DNA of 9,693 nucleotides from Peptococcaceae bacterium (GTDB lineage: Bacteria > Bacillota > DSM-12270 > Thermacetogeniales > Thermacetogeniaceae), in NCBI GenBank assembly GCA_003160265.1, contig PLQY01000033.1, positions 1-9,693 on the forward strand. Reading direction: 5' to 3'. The translations under genes were made by a program, and so were the position numbers. Positions 1 to 7,046 of the stretch are shown piece by piece; position 1 is the stretch's first letter; the number at the start of each line of letters is the position of its first letter. The notes beneath the pieces were generated by a model. It searched no databases. It was given only the letters and a program-made list of their open reading frames with translations, and was not told where the DNA came from.

Positions 1-149
1 GCAGCATCGATCTCCTTCTTTGCGACCAGCCGCAGCAACTTGTCCAGTGGTCCCTCGTAGTCGTCAAGTTGGATAATGTATTCCGATGGTTTACCCCCAT
101 GCTGGCGGGGATGATCGGAGATGATCAAGGAGACCGCCCCTCTATGCAC
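1..149 (-). CDS. scpA: Segregation and condensation protein A, N-terminal part (runs off left edge)
   Basis: Reading the minus strand from the GTG at 147-149 gives an open frame to the window edge, about 49 codons. It contains YIIQLDDYEGPLDKLLRLVA followed by KKEIDA. The EGPLD-x-LL-x-L and K-x-EID pattern is the N-terminal signature of ScpA, the kleisin that bridges the SMC head domains in the bacterial SMC-ScpAB complex, which organises and segregates the chromosome. The start is uncertain. The GTG has a GGGAG ribosome site 9 bases upstream, but it gives about 20 residues more than usual before the conserved block, and an in-frame TTG at 126-128 is an alternative. The next upstream in-frame stop lies at about 186-188. 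It follows trpS by 93 bases on the same strand. A trpS-scpA(-scpB) order is, as far as I know, common in Clostridia, so scpB is expected to the left. Identity is fairly sure despite the short fragment. Confidence 0.8.
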   Translation of the reverse strand, partial: MHRGAVSLIISDHPRQHGGKPSEYIIQLDDYEGPLDKLLRLVAKKEIDA

Positions 150-158
150 TGTTGTATG

Positions 159-191
159 CTCCCATAGGTCTCTGATCACCGCTCATGGGAG
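159..191 (-). promoter_or_regulatory. Possible hairpin masking the scpA ribosome binding site
   Basis: The 7-base arms CTCCCAT (185-191 read on the minus strand) and ATGGGAG (159-165 on the minus strand) are perfect reverse complements separated by 19 bases. The second arm contains the GGGAG that I take as the scpA Shine-Dalgarno sequence, 9 bases before the GTG. Folded, the RNA would hide that site. A 7-bp stem with a 19-base loop is only modestly stable, so a regulatory role is inference. Confidence 0.3.
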
Positions 192-242
192 ACGATTCAT
201 CTACCGGCAATCCCACCTGGTTTGCTCATCTCGATCAGTCTT

Positions 243-1325
243 TCAGAATTCCATGCTCATCGCCTGTCTGACTTCGGATAGTGTTTTAACCGCTTCAGCC
301 CTCGCCCTTTGAATGCCGCGGCTTAAAACATCCCGTATGTACTGTTCATCTTCCTGCAATTCTTTTCTTCTTTTTCGTATGGGAGCGAGATACTCGTTCA
401 GCGATTCGGTCAAGATCTGCTTCAGCCTGGCGGAACCCTCGTCGCCAATGCGTTCAGCCACAGATTCGACCGCTTCTCCTGTCGCTAGAGAAACGATGTG
501 CAGCAGATTGGAAACTTCAGTCCGGTCTTTGGGATCAAAGTAGATTGTCTTGATCGAATCTGTCTTGGCCTTTTTGATCAATTTGGCGGTTTCATCCGCC
601 GTCGCGCTTAAAAATATGGCATTGTTCCGGCTTTTGCTCATTTTCTGCGCCCCGTCCAGCCCCAATATGTTGGGAGAACTGCTGAGCAAAGCTTCCGGTT
701 CCTTAAAAATCACCTTATCGTTTCCAAATCTCTTATTGAATCTCCTGGCGATAAGTCTACATAATTCGAGATGGGGAAGCTGATCCTTGCCTACCGGCAC
801 CAGATTGCCCTTGACAGATAAAATATCGGCAGCCTGGTGGACAGGATAGACATACATTCCAGCGCTGATATTTTTCAATCCGGCAGCAGTGATCTCTTCC
901 TTGACGGTAGGGTTTCGATCGAGCTCGGAATTACCGACCAGGAATAGGAAAGGAACGAGCAATTGATTCAGTTCCGGGACCTGGCTGTGGGGAAAGATAC
1001 TTGTTTTCTGGTTGTCGGGGTCGATTCCCGAAGCCAGGTAATCGATGACAAGTTCTTTGACATTCTTGGCAATATCACCGGCTGACTCTCTATCAGTCAA
1101 TACCTGATAATCGGCGATCACAATAAATGTCTCGATACCACTGTTTTGAAACTTGACTCTATTTTGCAGAGACCCGAAAAGATGCCCTATATGCAAGGGC
1201 CCCGTCGGCCTGTCTCCTGTCAACACCCTATAATTAGAAGGGTTTTTAGTGATATCCTGTTCTATCTCCCTGCTTCTCTGCAAAGAGGCGCTAAATGTTT
1301 TGTTTTCCAGGTCATTGTTATCCAT
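243..1325 (-). CDS. trpS: Tryptophanyl-tRNA synthetase, HIGH-containing subtype
   Basis: 360 residues, a class Ic aminoacyl-tRNA synthetase that charges tRNA-Trp in the cytoplasm. The Rossmann-fold start VLTGDRPTGPLHIGHLFGSL (residues 34-53) carries a textbook HIGH motif at 45-48, and KMSKS lies at 228-232 after GLDGAQ. YPVHQAADIL (160-169) and VPVGKDQ (176-182) are TrpRS pocket signatures. The GDRPTG/HIGH form resembles the TrpRS of streptococci and lactobacilli, not the form with a TIGN-like motif typical of Bacillus and E. coli. About 30 residues precede the conserved core, slightly long for the family. The ATG has AAGGGA 11 bases upstream, and the next upstream ATG (1336-1338) meets a stop within four codons. 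Base composition is unlike its neighbours: hand-counted rows give 40-52% GC against about 60% in lysA, suggesting transfer. The 61-base gap to the M50 gene has no T-box or clear promoter, so it is probably co-transcribed with lysA. Confidence 0.93.
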   Translation of the reverse strand: MDNNDLENKTFSASLQRSREIEQDITKNPSNYRVLTGDRPTGPLHIGHLFGSLQNRVKFQNSGIETFIVIADYQVLTDRESAGDIAKNVKELVIDYLASGIDPDNQKTSIFPHSQVPELNQLLVPFLFLVGNSELDRNPTVKEEITAAGLKNISAGMYVYPVHQAADILSVKGNLVPVGKDQLPHLELCRLIARRFNKRFGNDKVIFKEPEALLSSSPNILGLDGAQKMSKSRNNAIFLSATADETAKLIKKAKTDSIKTIYFDPKDRTEVSNLLHIVSLATGEAVESVAERIGDEGSARLKQILTESLNEYLAPIRKRRKELQEDEQYIRDVLSRGIQRARAEAVKTLSEVRQAMSMEF

Positions 1326-1386
1326 TATTCTTTCATTCCCTTAAAAATGGATTTTCACAACTATTGAAGGCACTGGGGTTTTTTCG

Positions 1387-2022
1387 CTATAAACCGAACG
1401 AGTGCACTATTCCTTGACAAATGATATAGAAGAGGTTGTAGATAAATCCTGACACTGGCCCCAGCACAATCCCGATGATGCCGGTGAAGATGAGCACGAT
1501 CAGGATGATGTAGCCGTACCTCTGCAAGGTGTAGACAATCTCGGAGTTTCTGAGCAGACCGGCCAGGACTTGCGACCCGTCAAGAGGCGGTATCGGGATC
1601 AGGTTGAACACGGCCAGGTAGATATTGATAAGTATAATGCCTTCCATTATTGCAGGTAGATACCCGCTGCCGCCCGCCGGAATGTTGTCCAGAGTGGCAA
1701 TCAGCGTTGCCGTAAAGGCCACCAATAAATTCATGCCGGCGCCGGCCAGGCCAACCAGCACCATGCCCCTGTACCGGTCTCCCCGAAAGTTCAGCGGGTT
1801 GACCTGCACCGGTTTCGCCCACCCGAAGTGCACCAGCAACAGCAGGATGAAACCCAGGGGATCTAAGTGCACCAGCGGGTTCAGGGTCAGCCGGCCCTGA
1901 TAGCGCGGCGTCGGGTCGCCCAGCCAGTCGGCGACCAAACCGTGTGCGTATTCGTGAAATGTCAGGGCGATGAGGACAGCCGGCAGCCACAGGAGCAACT
2001 GGCTGATATCGAAATTAAACAT
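1387..2022 (-). CDS. Small site-2-protease-type (M50) membrane metalloprotease
   Basis: 211 residues, strongly hydrophobic, with the zinc motif HEYAH at 23-27 inside the first membrane segment and the second M50 signature NLIPIPPLDG at 140-149, whose aspartate (D148) is the expected third metal ligand. NPLVHLDPLG (48-57) and GWAKPVQVNP (67-76) are further hallmarks of the short, PDZ-less S2P clade that includes B. subtilis YwhC. About five to six membrane helices are visible (roughly 8-30, 52-68, 88-112, 122-145, 168-205). Such proteases cut peptides inside the membrane, but the substrate here is unknown. The ATG overlaps the lysA stop by 8 bases and has AAGGGAG 6 bases upstream, so translation is probably coupled to lysA. 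The lysA-M50-trpS-scpA order fits a conserved clostridial block. Family assignment is secure, function is not. Confidence 0.9.
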   Translation of the reverse strand: MFNFDISQLLLWLPAVLIALTFHEYAHGLVADWLGDPTPRYQGRLTLNPLVHLDPLGFILLLLVHFGWAKPVQVNPLNFRGDRYRGMVLVGLAGAGMNLLVAFTATLIATLDNIPAGGSGYLPAIMEGIILINIYLAVFNLIPIPPLDGSQVLAGLLRNSEIVYTLQRYGYIILIVLIFTGIIGIVLGPVSGFIYNLFYIICQGIVHSFGL

Positions 2023-3367
2023 GCACGGCTCCCTTTCCAGTCAACCGCTCCGGCACCAGGTGATGCCTGACCAGGTCATCGTAGCTCTCTCGCTCGACGA
2101 TCAGGTCGGCCCTACCGTTCCCCACCAGCGCCATGGCCGGTCGGGGCAGGCCGTTATAGTTGCTGGACATGGAATAGGTATAGGCCCCGGTGCAGGAGAT
2201 GGCCAGCAGGTCACCTGATTCGACCGCCGGGACGTGCAGGTCCCAGATCAGCATATCCCCGGTTTCGCAGCACCGGCCGGTCACCGCCACCACTTCCTGC
2301 GGCGGCAGGCTAGCCTTGTTGACCAGCAGCCCCTCATATTTCGCCTGGTAGAGGGCCGGGCGCGGGTTGTCGTTCATGCCTCCGTCCACCGCCACGTACT
2401 TGCGGATCCCCGGAATATCCTTGATCGCCCCTATGGTATAGATGGTGGTGCCCGGCGGGGAAATGACGGAGCGCCCGGGTTCCACCGCGACCCTGGGCCG
2501 GGGGTAATCGTGCCGGCGGCAGGACTCCTCCACGCTCTCTCTCACGGCGGCGGCATAGCTGGCGATAGCCGGCGGGTCATCCCCCTCGGTATAGTAGACC
2601 CCCAGGCCGCCTCCCAGGTCCAATTCCTCTGCAGTCCAACCAAGTGTGCTGCGCAGGCTCTGGAGAAAATCGACCATCACCGCGGTGGTATGCCTGAAAG
2701 CGTCCAACTCCAGGATCTGAGAGCCGATGTGGCAGTGCAGGCCCCTCAGGTCCAGGTGGCGGGCATCGAGGGCGGTGCGCACCGCCCGGGCAGCATCCCC
2801 GTTGGCCAGGGTGAAGCCGAACTTGGAATCGGTCTGGCCGGTCCTGATGTATTCATGGCTGTGGGCTTCGATCCCCGGGGCGATGCGCAGCAGGACGGCC
2901 GCCCGGCAGCCGCGCCCAGAGGGCACCCGACCAGCCAACCGGTCCAGGGTCTCCAGTTCGAAATAGTTGTCCACCACCACCCGGCCAACGCCGCTGTCCA
3001 GGGCAAACTCCAGTTCTTCAGGTGATTTGTTGTTGCCGTGGAGATAGATCCGGTCCGGGGGAAATCCCGCCTGCAGGGCGATAAAGAGTTCACCACCGGA
3101 CACCACGTCCAGCCCCAGGCCCTCTTCCTGGATGATGCGGCAGATTGCCTTGTTCAGAAGGGCTTTGGAGGCGTAGAACACCAGGTCGGTATGCCCGCCC
3201 AGCCCGAAGGAGGTGCGGTACTCCTCGCAGTTCCGGCGCAGCAGTTGCTCGTCGATGATCTGTAGGGGTGTTCCAAAAGTGCGGGCAAGGTCAATGGTGT
3301 CGCAGCCGCCGATCTCCAGGCGCCCGCTCTCAGTGATCCTCATGCTGCCCTGCAATCTCATTGACAC
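2015..3367 (-). CDS. lysA: Diaminopimelate decarboxylase
   Basis: 450 residues, a PLP-dependent fold-III decarboxylase that turns meso-2,6-diaminopimelate into L-lysine, the last step of lysine synthesis. Visible features in order: YASKALLNKAI (65-75) with the PLP lysine K68; HCHIGSQ (211-217); the phosphate-binding GGGLG (252-256); EPGRS (296-300); GRCCETGD (364-371) with the catalytic Cys-Glu pair; and the YTYSMSSNYNG region near 396-406 that closes the active site. Length is at the usual size or slightly long. The start is a GTG at 3365-3367, only 4 bases after GGGAGG. An in-frame ATG two codons later (3359-3361), 10 bases after the same site, is equally plausible. A near-consensus promoter sits about 30 bases upstream, so this is the first gene of the lysA-M50-trpS-scpA unit. 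The leader is too short for a lysine riboswitch. Confidence 0.95.
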   Translation of the reverse strand: MSMRLQGSMRITESGRLEIGGCDTIDLARTFGTPLQIIDEQLLRRNCEEYRTSFGLGGHTDLVFYASKALLNKAICRIIQEEGLGLDVVSGGELFIALQAGFPPDRIYLHGNNKSPEELEFALDSGVGRVVVDNYFELETLDRLAGRVPSGRGCRAAVLLRIAPGIEAHSHEYIRTGQTDSKFGFTLANGDAARAVRTALDARHLDLRGLHCHIGSQILELDAFRHTTAVMVDFLQSLRSTLGWTAEELDLGGGLGVYYTEGDDPPAIASYAAAVRESVEESCRRHDYPRPRVAVEPGRSVISPPGTTIYTIGAIKDIPGIRKYVAVDGGMNDNPRPALYQAKYEGLLVNKASLPPQEVVAVTGRCCETGDMLIWDLHVPAVESGDLLAISCTGAYTYSMSSNYNGLPRPAMALVGNGRADLIVERESYDDLVRHHLVPERLTGKGAVHV

Positions 3368-3428
3368 TCTTCCTCCCGCATCTGCCTGTGTTCAGGTCAT
3401 TCTAACATGTTCTTCCAAAGAGTGTCAA
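3361..3428. repeat. Perfect 11-bp inverted repeat spanning the lysA promoter and start
   Basis: TTGACACTCTT at 3361-3371 and AAGAGTGTCAA at 3418-3428 are exact reverse complements separated by 46 bases. On the minus strand the upstream arm contains the TTGACA -35 box of the lysA promoter, and the downstream arm covers the GTG and part of the ATG start codons. Because the likely transcription start lies between the arms, they could not both be in the normal lysA RNA. A DNA-level operator or chance are the simplest readings. Confidence 0.5.
3399..3428 (-). promoter_or_regulatory. Sigma-A-type promoter of the lysA operon
   Basis: On the minus strand a perfect TTGACA -35 box (3423-3428) is followed after 18 bases by TAGAAT (3399-3404), five of six matches to TATAAT. 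Transcription should start near 3391-3393, leaving a leader of about 25-30 bases with GGGAGG just before the lysA start. The promoter lies directly behind the trpB2 terminator, which separates the two units. Confidence 0.75.
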
Positions 3429-3440
3429 CGAACACCAAAG

Positions 3441-3482
3441 AAAGCCGGGGAGCCCCTGGTTCACCAGGTTCTCCTCGGCTTT
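3441..3482 (-). terminator. Hairpin terminator after trpB2
   Basis: A long near-perfect inverted repeat begins 20 bases after the trpB2 stop codon. Outer arms AAAGCCG/CGGCTTT, middle GGAG/CTCC and inner CCTGGT/ACCAGG pair, with one single and one double mismatch and a very small loop. On the minus strand the stem ends in TTTCTTTGG, a moderate T-rich tail. On the plus strand no T-run follows, so it is read as a terminator for the minus strand. Confidence 0.8.
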
Positions 3483-3502
3483 AAACCATAACCTCCGGTA
3501 AT

Positions 3503-4861
3503 CTAGCCGACGCTGGGAACGGACTTCAGGCTGGCTTCCAGCGCCTCGGACGGATATTCCACGTCGTCGAGCCTGTTCCCAAGATAGGCGTCATAGGCCG
3601 TCAGGTCGAAATAGCCATGCCCGCTCAGGTTGAAGAGAATGACCTTCTTTTCCCCGGCTTCCTTGGCCGCCAGGGCCTCGACTATCGCCCCGTGAATGGC
3701 GTGAGCGGATTCCGGCGCCGGCAGGATGCCCTCGCTCTGCGCGAACAGTACCGCGCTCCTAAAGACCTCCGTCTGTCTGTATGCCTGGGCCTCGATCAGG
3801 CCGTCGTCCAAGAGCTTGCTTACCAGCGGCGAGGCCCCGTGGTAGCGCAGGCCGCCTGCATGGATGCCCGGCGGCATGAAGTTATGCCCAAGGGTATACA
3901 TCTGCATCAGCGGTGTGAAGCCGGCCTCGTCTCCAAAATCGTAGAGATACTTGCCCTTGGTCAGGCTGGGACAGGCGAGCGGCTCCACGGCAAGCGCCCG
4001 GAGCTTCTTCCCGTTAAACTTGTCCTGCAGGAACGGGAAGGCGATCCCGCCGAAATTGCTGCCCCCACCGTGGCACCCGATAACTACATCGGGATAGACT
4101 CCGGCTTTGGCCATCTGGGCCTTGGCCTCCAGGCCGATCACCGACTGGTGCAGCAACACGTGGTTCAAAACGCTGCCCAGGGAGTAGTTGGTGTCCGGGC
4201 GCTGCGCCGCCACCTCCACCGCCTCGCTGATAGCGATTCCCAGGCTGCCCGGTGAATCCGGGTGCTCTGCCAGCACCTTGCGTCCGGTAGCAGTTTCCGG
4301 GCTGGGGCTGGGGACGACCCGCGCCCCGTAGACCTCCATGAAGGACCGCCTGTAGGGCTTCTGCTCGTAACTCACCCGCACCATGTACACCGTGCATTCC
4401 ATGTCGAAGAACCGGCAGGCCAGGCTCAGGGCGCTGCCCCACTGGCCGGCGCCGGTCTCGGTGGTCAGCTTGTTGATGCCGGCCTTCTTGTTGTAATAGG
4501 CCTGGGCAACCGCCGTATTCGGCTTGTGGCTGCCCGCCGGGCTGACGCCCTCATACTTGTAGTAGATGGCGGCCGGCGTCTGGAGCGCCTTCTCCAGGCG
4601 CTTTGCCCGGAAGAGCGGGGTTGGCCTCCATAAACGGTAGATATCCAGAACCTCACCCGGGATATCGATCCACCGCTGTGTTGACATTTCCTGGGCGATC
4701 AGGTCCATCGGGAAGATGGCTGCCAGGTCTCCTGGTCCTGCCGGCTGCTTGGTGGCTGGGTTTAAAGGTGGGGACAGGGGGTTCGGCAGGTCAGCCTGGA
4801 TGTTGTACCACGCCGGCGGGATCTCTGACTCTTCCAACAGAATCTTGGTCTCTTCGCTCAT
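3503..4861 (-). CDS. trpB: TrpB2-type tryptophan synthase beta chain (TrpB-like PLP enzyme)
   Basis: 452 residues, longer than the roughly 400 of the usual TrpB and typical of the TrpB2 branch. Fold-II PLP enzyme motifs are clear: GSHKPNTA (110-117) with the PLP lysine K113, ETGAGQWG (135-142) with the catalytic glutamate E135, the phosphate-binding GGGSN (265-269), and NLSGHG near the end (411-416). The N-terminal stretch with [12 protein letters not shown] (79-90) is also TrpB2-like. It condenses indole with L-serine to give tryptophan. TrpB2 proteins often lack a matching TrpA partner and are thought to salvage free indole; no trpA or other trp biosynthesis gene is adjacent here. The ATG has AGAGGAG about 12-14 bases upstream. 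It has its own promoter and terminator, so it is probably transcribed alone. A related serine-deaminating or other beta-replacement role cannot be excluded. Confidence 0.92.
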   Translation of the reverse strand: MSEETKILLEESEIPPAWYNIQADLPNPLSPPLNPATKQPAGPGDLAAIFPMDLIAQEMSTQRWIDIPGEVLDIYRLWRPTPLFRAKRLEKALQTPAAIYYKYEGVSPAGSHKPNTAVAQAYYNKKAGINKLTTETGAGQWGSALSLACRFFDMECTVYMVRVSYEQKPYRRSFMEVYGARVVPSPSPETATGRKVLAEHPDSPGSLGIAISEAVEVAAQRPDTNYSLGSVLNHVLLHQSVIGLEAKAQMAKAGVYPDVVIGCHGGGSNFGGIAFPFLQDKFNGKKLRALAVEPLACPSLTKGKYLYDFGDEAGFTPLMQMYTLGHNFMPPGIHAGGLRYHGASPLVSKLLDDGLIEAQAYRQTEVFRSAVLFAQSEGILPAPESAHAIHGAIVEALAAKEAGEKKVILFNLSGHGYFDLTAYDAYLGNRLDDVEYPSEALEASLKSVPSVG

Positions 4862-4911
4862 CTCGTCTCAGCTCTCCTCTGCTCATCTAAATTGGAAATC
4901 ACACCGTATTG

Positions 4912-4941
4912 ATTTTATTGAATACACGCCATAATTGTCAA
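4912..4941 (-). promoter_or_regulatory. Sigma-A-type promoter of trpB2
   Basis: In the 101-base gap after the activase gene the minus strand carries a perfect TTGACA (4936-4941), an 18-base spacer and TAAAAT (4912-4917), five of six matches to the -10 consensus. The predicted start near 4905 gives a leader of about 45 bases. The gap is clearly more AT-rich than the flanking genes. No convincing terminator hairpin for the activase unit is seen in it. Confidence 0.7.
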
Positions 4942-4962
4942 CCTTTTTTCTGATACTCTTAC

Positions 4963-5955
4963 CTAATGCTGCTGTACTGCCTGATCAGCTTCCGCCCCGG
5001 TGACGCCCCAGCGTCCGCAGCGGTCCCCCCACCGGGCCAGGACCTCCCGCTCCTGTTTGATCTCGATCACCTCGCAGGCGTTGGGGCAAGCCTTGCACTC
5101 GAAACTGCGCTGCTGAAAAGGCATGGTCGATACCTGCCATCCCCGGAACCCGGTACCGGCGCGCCTCTGAGTCTGGTCGCGGGCCAGCAGGGCGGCGCCA
5201 TACGCTCCCATCACATTATAATACCGGGGCACCACGACCTCTGCCTGCAGGGCCTTTTCAAAGGCGGCTCTCATGCCCTGATTGGCCGCCACTCCACCCT
5301 GGAAGACAATCGGCGGCGCAACGTCCTTGCTCTTGCCCACGTTGTTCAGATAATTGCGCACCATGGCCTCGCACAGGCCGGCGACAATATCCGGCAGCGT
5401 GTGGCCCATCTGCTGCTTGTGAACCATGTCGGACTCGGCGAAGACCGTGCACCGCCCGGCAATCCTGACTGGTGTGCAGGCCTGGCCGGCCAGCGCCCCG
5501 AACTCGTCGATGGGAATATTGAGGCGGAAGGCCTGCTGGTCCAGAAAAGAGCCTGTCCCTGCCGCGCAGACGGTATTCATGGCAAAGTCCACCACGATCC
5601 CGTCCCTCAGGATGATGATCTTGGAGTCCTGCCCGCCGATCTCGATGACCGTCCTCGCCTCGGGCAATATGCGGAGAGCGGCCACTGCATGGGCGGAGAT
5701 CTCGTTCTTGACCACGTCCGCCCCTACCAGCACTCCAGCCAGTTGCCGGGCGCTGCCCGTGGTGCCCACGCCGCAGACCAGGTCCCCCTTCCCCAACTGG
5801 TCCCGGATTATGGCCAGCCCCCTCTGCAGGGCTGCGATCGGCTGGCCCTGCGTCCGGAGATACAGCGGCGCCAGGTACGGCTCACCCAGCGGATCCAGCA
5901 TGACCAGGTTGGTGCTCACGGAGCCGATGTCGATTCCCAGATAGAGTTCCATCAT
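4963..5955 (-). CDS. BadF/BadG/HgdC-type ATPase, acyl-CoA dehydratase activase family
   Basis: 330 residues of the ASKHA (actin/HSP70-like) fold: phosphate-1 loop GIDIGSVSTN (7-16), EIGGQDSKI (105-113), and adenosine-side FQGGVAAN (218-225). Cys130 in NTVCAAGTGSFLDQQA and Cys169 in GRCTVFAESDMVH match the two cysteines that in HgdC-like activases bind one [4Fe-4S] cluster across the dimer. Known members use ATP hydrolysis to push a low-potential electron into 2-hydroxyacyl-CoA dehydratases, benzoyl-CoA reductases or double-cubane proteins. Beyond the usual ~260-residue domain there is a C-terminal extension with C287-x2-C290-x3-C294 and C313, as in the long activase/DUF2229 fusion proteins. 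The first ATG (5953-5955) is one base from AAGGAG, so the next ATG (5950-5952), four bases away and forming TGATG with the previous stop, is probably the true start. Its electron acceptor is unknown. Confidence 0.88.
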   Translation of the reverse strand: MMELYLGIDIGSVSTNLVMLDPLGEPYLAPLYLRTQGQPIAALQRGLAIIRDQLGKGDLVCGVGTTGSARQLAGVLVGADVVKNEISAHAVAALRILPEARTVIEIGGQDSKIIILRDGIVVDFAMNTVCAAGTGSFLDQQAFRLNIPIDEFGALAGQACTPVRIAGRCTVFAESDMVHKQQMGHTLPDIVAGLCEAMVRNYLNNVGKSKDVAPPIVFQGGVAANQGMRAAFEKALQAEVVVPRYYNVMGAYGAALLARDQTQRRAGTGFRGWQVSTMPFQQRSFECKACPNACEVIEIKQEREVLARWGDRCGRWGVTGAEADQAVQQH

Positions 5956-7046
5956 ACTCCTTCTTTCAACCTTTTCTTGCGGCGCGCCTCCAGCAGATCG
6001 ACAAAGGCTTCGAGCCTCGTCACGATCCCGGCGACCCCGGACTGCTCGTCCAGGTAAAAGCTTAGGGTGGGGATTCCATGATCCCTGGTGACAGCAGGCA
6101 GCACCGAATGAGCGACAATCTCCGGCATGCAGGTAAAAGGCGCCACCTGTACCACGCCATCATAACCCTGCCTGGCAAAATGTACGGTGGCGCCCACGGT
6201 CTCCCGGCCATGCCCGCCCACAAAAGCGTTGAGATAGGGAGATGCCGCCTCTTTCAGGTGATCCAGACCGCCGACATGGAACAGCCCCCCGAAGAGGTGC
6301 TCGTTGATCCATTCGCTCAGGAAAATACTGCGAGTGACCTCCACCCCCAGCAACCCCAGGTGCCGCTCGATATCGTAGTTTGCATAGGGGTCCAGCACGG
6401 TAAAGATCTCACCGACCAGGCCCACCCGCAGCAGGTCGCCTGACTTCCCGGGCAAGCCCCGGGTGTCTTTCAGGAAATCACTCACCGCCAGGTCGAGACC
6501 TCTTCTATTCTCAGCCATATCCACCCGGCGTAGAGCCTCCCGGTAGATGGCCTCCAACTGTAACGGTTCACAGAGACGCGGCCGCAGGTAGAGCAGCTTC
6601 GATTCCAGTGCATCGACCGCCCGGGCTTTGTACCAGGCAAACCGGATCGCTTTCAACACCTGCCACCAGGAGCAATCTCCGACCAGCGACCTCGTCCTGG
6701 TCTTGAAGGTGACCCAGTCTCCGGAGGGCGGTTCCAACACCACCATCTCCATGGAGACCCCCAGGTCGGCCAGGATCTCCCGTTGCACCTCGGCATAATA
6801 GCCAAAACGGCAGGGCCCGATGCCGCCGCCCATGAGCACCGTATCCGCCCCCATCTCCCTGGCCTCCAGGAAATTTCCCAGGTTCAACTTCAGGGGAAAG
6901 CAGGCAAATTCCGGCGCATGCCGGACACCCAACAGGGCGGTCTTCCTGGAGGTGGGGGGCGGCAGCACCGGGTCGAGGCCGAGCTTGAGCAGCAGCGCCC
7001 TTATCGCTATGTACAGGTTGCCCATGTGCGGGTAGGTAATCTTCAT
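5952..7046 (-). CDS. Acyl-CoA dehydratase activase-related protein, COG3581-like
   Basis: 364 residues, no signal peptide. It matches what I know of the COG3581 part of long activase proteins: PHMGNLYIAIRALLLKLGLD at the start, PEFACFPLKLNLGNFLEA (45-62) with Cys49, and GPCRFGYYAEVQREI (77-91) with Cys79. Later come VGEIFTVLDPYANYDIE (211-227), GGHGRETVG (277-285), FTCMPEI (304-310) with Cys306, and DEQSGVAGIVTRLEAF (333-348). The conserved cysteines suggest Fe-S or metal binding, distantly reminiscent of 2-hydroxyacyl-CoA dehydratase subunits, but no reaction is established. It overlaps both neighbours by about 4 bases (ATGA junctions), with GGAGGG 7 bases before its ATG, so all three proteins are probably made together and may form one complex. 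The C-terminal block is shared with the preceding gene, pointing to common descent. Confidence 0.8.
   Translation of the reverse strand: MKITYPHMGNLYIAIRALLLKLGLDPVLPPPTSRKTALLGVRHAPEFACFPLKLNLGNFLEAREMGADTVLMGGGIGPCRFGYYAEVQREILADLGVSMEMVVLEPPSGDWVTFKTRTRSLVGDCSWWQVLKAIRFAWYKARAVDALESKLLYLRPRLCEPLQLEAIYREALRRVDMAENRRGLDLAVSDFLKDTRGLPGKSGDLLRVGLVGEIFTVLDPYANYDIERHLGLLGVEVTRSIFLSEWINEHLFGGLFHVGGLDHLKEAASPYLNAFVGGHGRETVGATVHFARQGYDGVVQVAPFTCMPEIVAHSVLPAVTRDHGIPTLSFYLDEQSGVAGIVTRLEAFVDLLEARRKKRLKEGV

Noticed and set aside
1326..1386. Possible T-box or attenuator ahead of trpS
   Set aside because: Only 61 bases separate trpS from the M50 gene, far too short for a T-box. No conserved T-box sequence or terminator/antiterminator pair is seen.
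2234..3025. A 263-codon plus-strand open frame opposite lysA
   Set aside because: Its composition is rich in Gly, His, Gln, Pro and Arg as expected from the complement of lysA. No family resemblance and no gene context on the plus strand.
3368..3398. Lysine riboswitch ahead of lysA
   Set aside because: The predicted leader is about 25-30 bases, much shorter than the lysine aptamer.
3617..4255. A 212-codon plus-strand open frame opposite trpB2
   Set aside because: A shadow of trpB2; no motif and no plausible neighbour on that strand.
4942..4962. Run of T (4944-4949, plus strand) as a terminator for a plus-strand gene
   Set aside because: No stable hairpin precedes it on the plus strand and no plus-strand gene exists here. 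On the minus strand it is a run of A.
4966..6057. A 363-codon plus-strand open frame opposite the activase gene
   Set aside because: It is antisense to a protein with unmistakable ATPase and cluster motifs, shows no recognisable domain, and is explained by few stop codons in GC-rich DNA.
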